16,294 nucleotides of DNA from positions 1 to 16,294 of the forward strand of contig SMVY01000036.1 in NCBI GenBank assembly GCA_004357415.1, given 5' to 3'. A program made the position numbers and the translations under genes. Shown here one piece after another: positions 14,102-16,294 of the stretch. The notes under the pieces are model-generated. The model was not told the origin of the DNA. It saw only the letters and a list, made by a program, of their open reading frames with translations, and ran no database searches. Source of the DNA: Gemmatimonadota bacterium. Lineage in GTDB: Bacteria > Gemmatimonadota > Gemmatimonadetes > Gemmatimonadales > GWC2-71-9. Position 1 is the first letter of the stretch; each line of letters starts with the position of its first letter.

Positions 14102-14935
14102 ATGTTGCCGAAGCGTATGGTACAGGCGTTGCTGTTTTTTGGTTTCGGAATCGCCTTCCACGCCGAGCCCGCCATGGGACAGGCTGCGGTCAAACCCACC
14201 GGCCCCGGCGAACTCCCTCCCGCAATAATCGGCACGGCGCCTGCGCCCTCGGGGGAAGCCGTCACGTACTTGGCGGATGACGATCGCACTTCCGGCTACG
14301 TGGCGGTGCCAGATGGTGACGGCCCGTTCCCGGCGGTCATTCTTATCCACGAATGGAACGGGTTGAGCGACAACATTCGCCAAGTCGCCGACCAGTTGGC
14401 CGCCGAAGGCTACCTGGCGTTTGCGGTCGACCTGTACCGCGGCCGAGCCGGCACCACCCGTGACGAGAACATGGCGCTCATGGGTGAGGCCCGGGCGGAT
14501 GAGCCGGCCATGGTCGCCAACATCGACGCGGCTACACGTTGGCTCAGGGCCCGGCCGGACGTGACCGGCAAGATCGCGGTCATGGGATGGTGCTTCGGTG
14601 GTGGTGTTGCCCTGAGCTATGGCCTGGAAGGTGAACAGCACGAGGGAACCGCCATCTTCTACGGTCGGCTGGTGGAGGATCCGGAGGTGTTGCGTGCCCT
14701 CACCCATCCGGTCTACGGCACCTTCGCGGCCAACGATCGCGGCATTCCACCCGATCAGGTCGACCGGTTCGCCGCCGCGCTCAGGTCCATCGGCATCGAC
14801 AACGACATCCACGTGTACGACCACGTGGGCCACGGATTCTGGCTGCACGTCGACCGCGACCCCGACAACGCCACAGCGCCGGCGTTGGATGCCTGGACAC
14901 GGCTGAAGGCCTATCTATTGAATGTGTTGTCGTAG
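14102..14935 (+). CDS. exported dienelactone hydrolase family alpha/beta hydrolase
   Basis: This 277-residue protein has an apparent signal peptide (MLPKRMVQALLFFGFGIAF..., cleavage near AMGQ) followed by a dienelactone-hydrolase domain (about 55-276). The Cys-Asp-His triad is visible: nucleophile Cys164 in GWCFGGG, Asp212 in AANDRGIP and His244 in HVGHGFW. The structurally important Glu is in IHEWNG (Glu84). DLYRGRAG (110-117) is also typical. The family hydrolyses dienelactones or other small esters and lactones. The classic enzymes are cytosolic, so export suggests a broader esterase role in the periplasm. It has its own promoter and ribosome site. It is monocistronic and ends 6 bp from the stop of the convergent glycosyltransferase. 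The family is certain; the substrate is unknown. Confidence 0.9.
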   Translation: MLPKRMVQALLFFGFGIAFHAEPAMGQAAVKPTGPGELPPAIIGTAPAPSGEAVTYLADDDRTSGYVAVPDGDGPFPAVILIHEWNGLSDNIRQVADQLAAEGYLAFAVDLYRGRAGTTRDENMALMGEARADEPAMVANIDAATRWLRARPDVTGKIAVMGWCFGGGVALSYGLEGEQHEGTAIFYGRLVEDPEVLRALTHPVYGTFAANDRGIPPDQVDRFAAALRSIGIDNDIHVYDHVGHGFWLHVDRDPDNATAPALDAWTRLKAYLLNVLS

Positions 14936-14941
14936 CGCCCG

Positions 14942-15841
14942 TCAGATGACGCGGTAGTTGCGGAACTCGAACGGCCGGCGCCCGGTCACCCGTTCCACCA
15001 GCGCCGTGGCGTGGTCACGCAGGTGCTGCCAGCGCCATTCCCGGGGGAACACCCGTTCTTCCAGGGAGCCCAGCCGTTGGGCCACCCAGCCGGTAACGGC
15101 CTCCGGGTGGGTGCCGCTGTAGCGGCGAATCCCCGGCTGCCATGCCAGCCTGACGGTCTCCAGGTCCTCCTGCGCCGGTCCCCCGTAGATACTCTGATGG
15201 GTCTTGAATTTCTCCACCAGTGCCGGGTCGGGTCTGGCCCAGCCGTAGTGGTGCATCCAGGCGTCGGTGCGCTTGACCCGGATCTTCCGGTCCGAGGCCC
15301 CGACGCGGAACCCCTGGGCATCACGGTAGGAACGAATGTCCCAGGTGTCGCCCAGCCGCACGACGCGGACTTCGTAGGGATACCAGCCCCGGCAGGTGGC
15401 CAGGTACTCGGGCGTGCCATAGAAGTGCCGGTAGTGCAGCAGCAATCCTTCGACGGCGCTGTTCCCGTCATGGTGGGCAATGGCGTCTCGCAGCAGCGGA
15501 ACAGCGTCGTGGTGCAGCACTTCATCGGCCTGGATGTAGATGCCCCACGGATGGCGGCAGGCCCTCATCGCCCGCTGGGTCTCGTCCGCCAGCACCCGGT
15601 GGTCGCCGCTGAAGTCCCATTCCGACTCGATGATCCTGATCCGGGGATCGTCGATGCCCCTAACGAGATCGAGGGTATCGTCGTCCGACTTGCCGATGTT
15701 GACCACGACTTCGTCGCATAGAGGAAGGATGGACCGGATGCTCGCCTCGACCGGGAAGTCGAGCCGGATGGCGTTCCTGACCAGGGTGAATCCGGAGACG
15801 GGAGGGGCGGTCACGGCGGGTAAGCTCGCCAGACGGGTCAC
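14942..15841 (-). CDS. glycosyltransferase family 2-like protein
   Basis: This protein of about 299 residues has a family-2-like N-terminal fold. VSGFTLVRNAIRLDFP (15-30) and SIRSILPLCDEVVVNIGKSDDDT (34-56) form the nucleotide-sugar region. WGIYIQADEV (99-108) occupies the DxD position, with QADE rather than DADE. I prefer GTG 15841 because AGGAG (15851-15855 on this strand) is 9 bases upstream; a TTG at 15850 would leave no spacing and adds three residues. It would transfer a sugar from a nucleotide donor to a glycan or lipid on the cytosolic face; donor and acceptor are not predictable. It lies immediately downstream of the KDPG aldolase and is probably co-transcribed, though no functional link is obvious. 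Confidence 0.85.
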   Translation of the reverse strand: MTRLASLPAVTAPPVSGFTLVRNAIRLDFPVEASIRSILPLCDEVVVNIGKSDDDTLDLVRGIDDPRIRIIESEWDFSGDHRVLADETQRAMRACRHPWGIYIQADEVLHHDAVPLLRDAIAHHDGNSAVEGLLLHYRHFYGTPEYLATCRGWYPYEVRVVRLGDTWDIRSYRDAQGFRVGASDRKIRVKRTDAWMHHYGWARPDPALVEKFKTHQSIYGGPAQEDLETVRLAWQPGIRRYSGTHPEAVTGWVAQRLGSLEERVFPREWRWQHLRDHATALVERVTGRRPFEFRNYRVI

Positions 15842-15850
15842 CGCGGGCAA

Positions 15851-15855
15851 CTCCT
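15851..15855 (-). promoter_or_regulatory. ribosome binding site AGGAG deciding the glycosyltransferase start
   Basis: On the minus strand AGGAG directly abuts a TTG codon (15850) but is 9 bases from the in-frame GTG at 15841. The spacing favours the GTG. Confidence 0.5.
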
Positions 15856-15856
15856 G

Positions 15857-16294
15857 CTAGAGCGCTACCGCCTCAACCGCCCGGCGGACCCGCCGGGCGG
15901 CTTGCTCGACGTGCTCCAGGGTGAAGCCCGGGGGAAAGACTTCGCCGCCGATGCCGACAGCACATGCGCCGGCGGCAAAATACTCGGCCAAGGTGTCCGC
16001 CGTGGGGCCGCTGGTGGGCACCAGCGGGATATCTGGTAGCGGGCCGCGCACCGCCTTGAGGAACAGCGGTCCACCCAATGCTGCCGCGGGGAACACCTTC
16101 ACCATCTTGGCGCCCGAGCGGTACGCGGCCAGGATCTCGCCAGGAGTGGCCGCGCCGGGTACCGCCAGCAAGCCGTTTTGGTGCGCCGCGGCTACTACCT
16201 CGGCGTCGAACACCGGCGACATGGCGAAACGGCCCCCGGCTTCCGCGACCCGCTCCACGTCCTGCACGCTCAACACCGTGCCCGCCCCGACGAC
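15857..16294 (-). CDS. eda: KDPG/KHG aldolase, N-terminus cut by the window edge
   Basis: The frame is open through the window edge and begins with VVGAGTVL, the phosphate/substrate-binding strand of 2-keto-3-deoxy-6-phosphogluconate aldolase. The Schiff-base Lys is in MVKVFPAA (Lys codon at 16097-16099). Further family segments are FAMSPVFD, VPGAATPGEI, VPTSGPT and GIGGEVFPP. It splits KDPG into pyruvate and glyceraldehyde-3-phosphate (Entner-Doudoroff), or the related 4-hydroxy-2-oxoglutarate; the sequence does not separate the two. About a quarter of the protein, including the usual catalytic Glu near residue 45, lies outside the window. It ends 6-15 bp before the glycosyltransferase start, implying an operon. 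Confidence 0.9.
   Translation of the reverse strand, partial: VVGAGTVLSVQDVERVAEAGGRFAMSPVFDAEVVAAAHQNGLLAVPGAATPGEILAAYRSGAKMVKVFPAAALGGPLFLKAVRGPLPDIPLVPTSGPTADTLAEYFAAGACAVGIGGEVFPPGFTLEHVEQAARRVRRAVEAVAL

Overview
The window is GC-rich, densely coded bacterial DNA. I infer a Gemmatimonadota-like or related environmental (possibly marine) heterotroph. The grounds are several secreted beta-propeller proteins (PD40, FG-GAP, YVTN and choice-of-anchor-B types), degenerate heptanucleotide arrays in the gaps between genes, a DesA-type desaturase and amine-oxidising flavoproteins. No rRNA, tRNA or other phylogenetic marker is present, so this placement is tentative.

Left block (83-6068, + strand): a possible 24-residue leader peptide overlaps by ATGA the start of a GcvT-like, folate-dependent aminomethyltransferase-family protein. 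Two colinear, tandemly duplicated phytoene-dehydrogenase/PYROXD2-like flavoproteins follow and overlap each other by 4 bp. After a repeat-filled gap comes a monomeric-sarcosine-oxidase-like flavoenzyme that keeps the covalent-FAD Cys and the oxygen-activating Lys. Together they suggest oxidative demethylation of an N-methyl compound with one-carbon transfer to tetrahydrofolate. The functions of SARDH/DMGDH, which are fused there, would here be spread over separate genes. The substrate is not identifiable.

Middle block (6118-8139): a secreted PD40 propeller protein (+) converges on an integral-membrane fatty-acid desaturase (-). A GNRA-loop hairpin lies between them. A structured 288-bp divergent spacer follows.

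Right-centre block (8428-13910, + strand): three secreted propeller proteins. The first is a chimera of an FG-GAP propeller and a choice-of-anchor-B/LVIVD domain, followed by a hairpin terminator. The other two, a YVTN/YncE-like propeller and a lipoprotein with ten DxDxDGDxD-type calcium-binding loops, overlap by ATGA.

Right end (13908-16294): a heptamer array that starts at a stop codon, a good sigma70-type promoter and a secreted dienelactone hydrolase (+). Convergent with it is a minus-strand pair: a truncated KDPG aldolase (cut by the window edge) and a family-2-like glycosyltransferase.

The most unusual non-coding signal is a set of tandem arrays whose period (7 bp, once 8 bp) is conserved although their sequences are not. 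They sit in the gaps between genes and provide stop codons or C-terminal tails to adjacent genes. All gaps between genes are under 300 bases.
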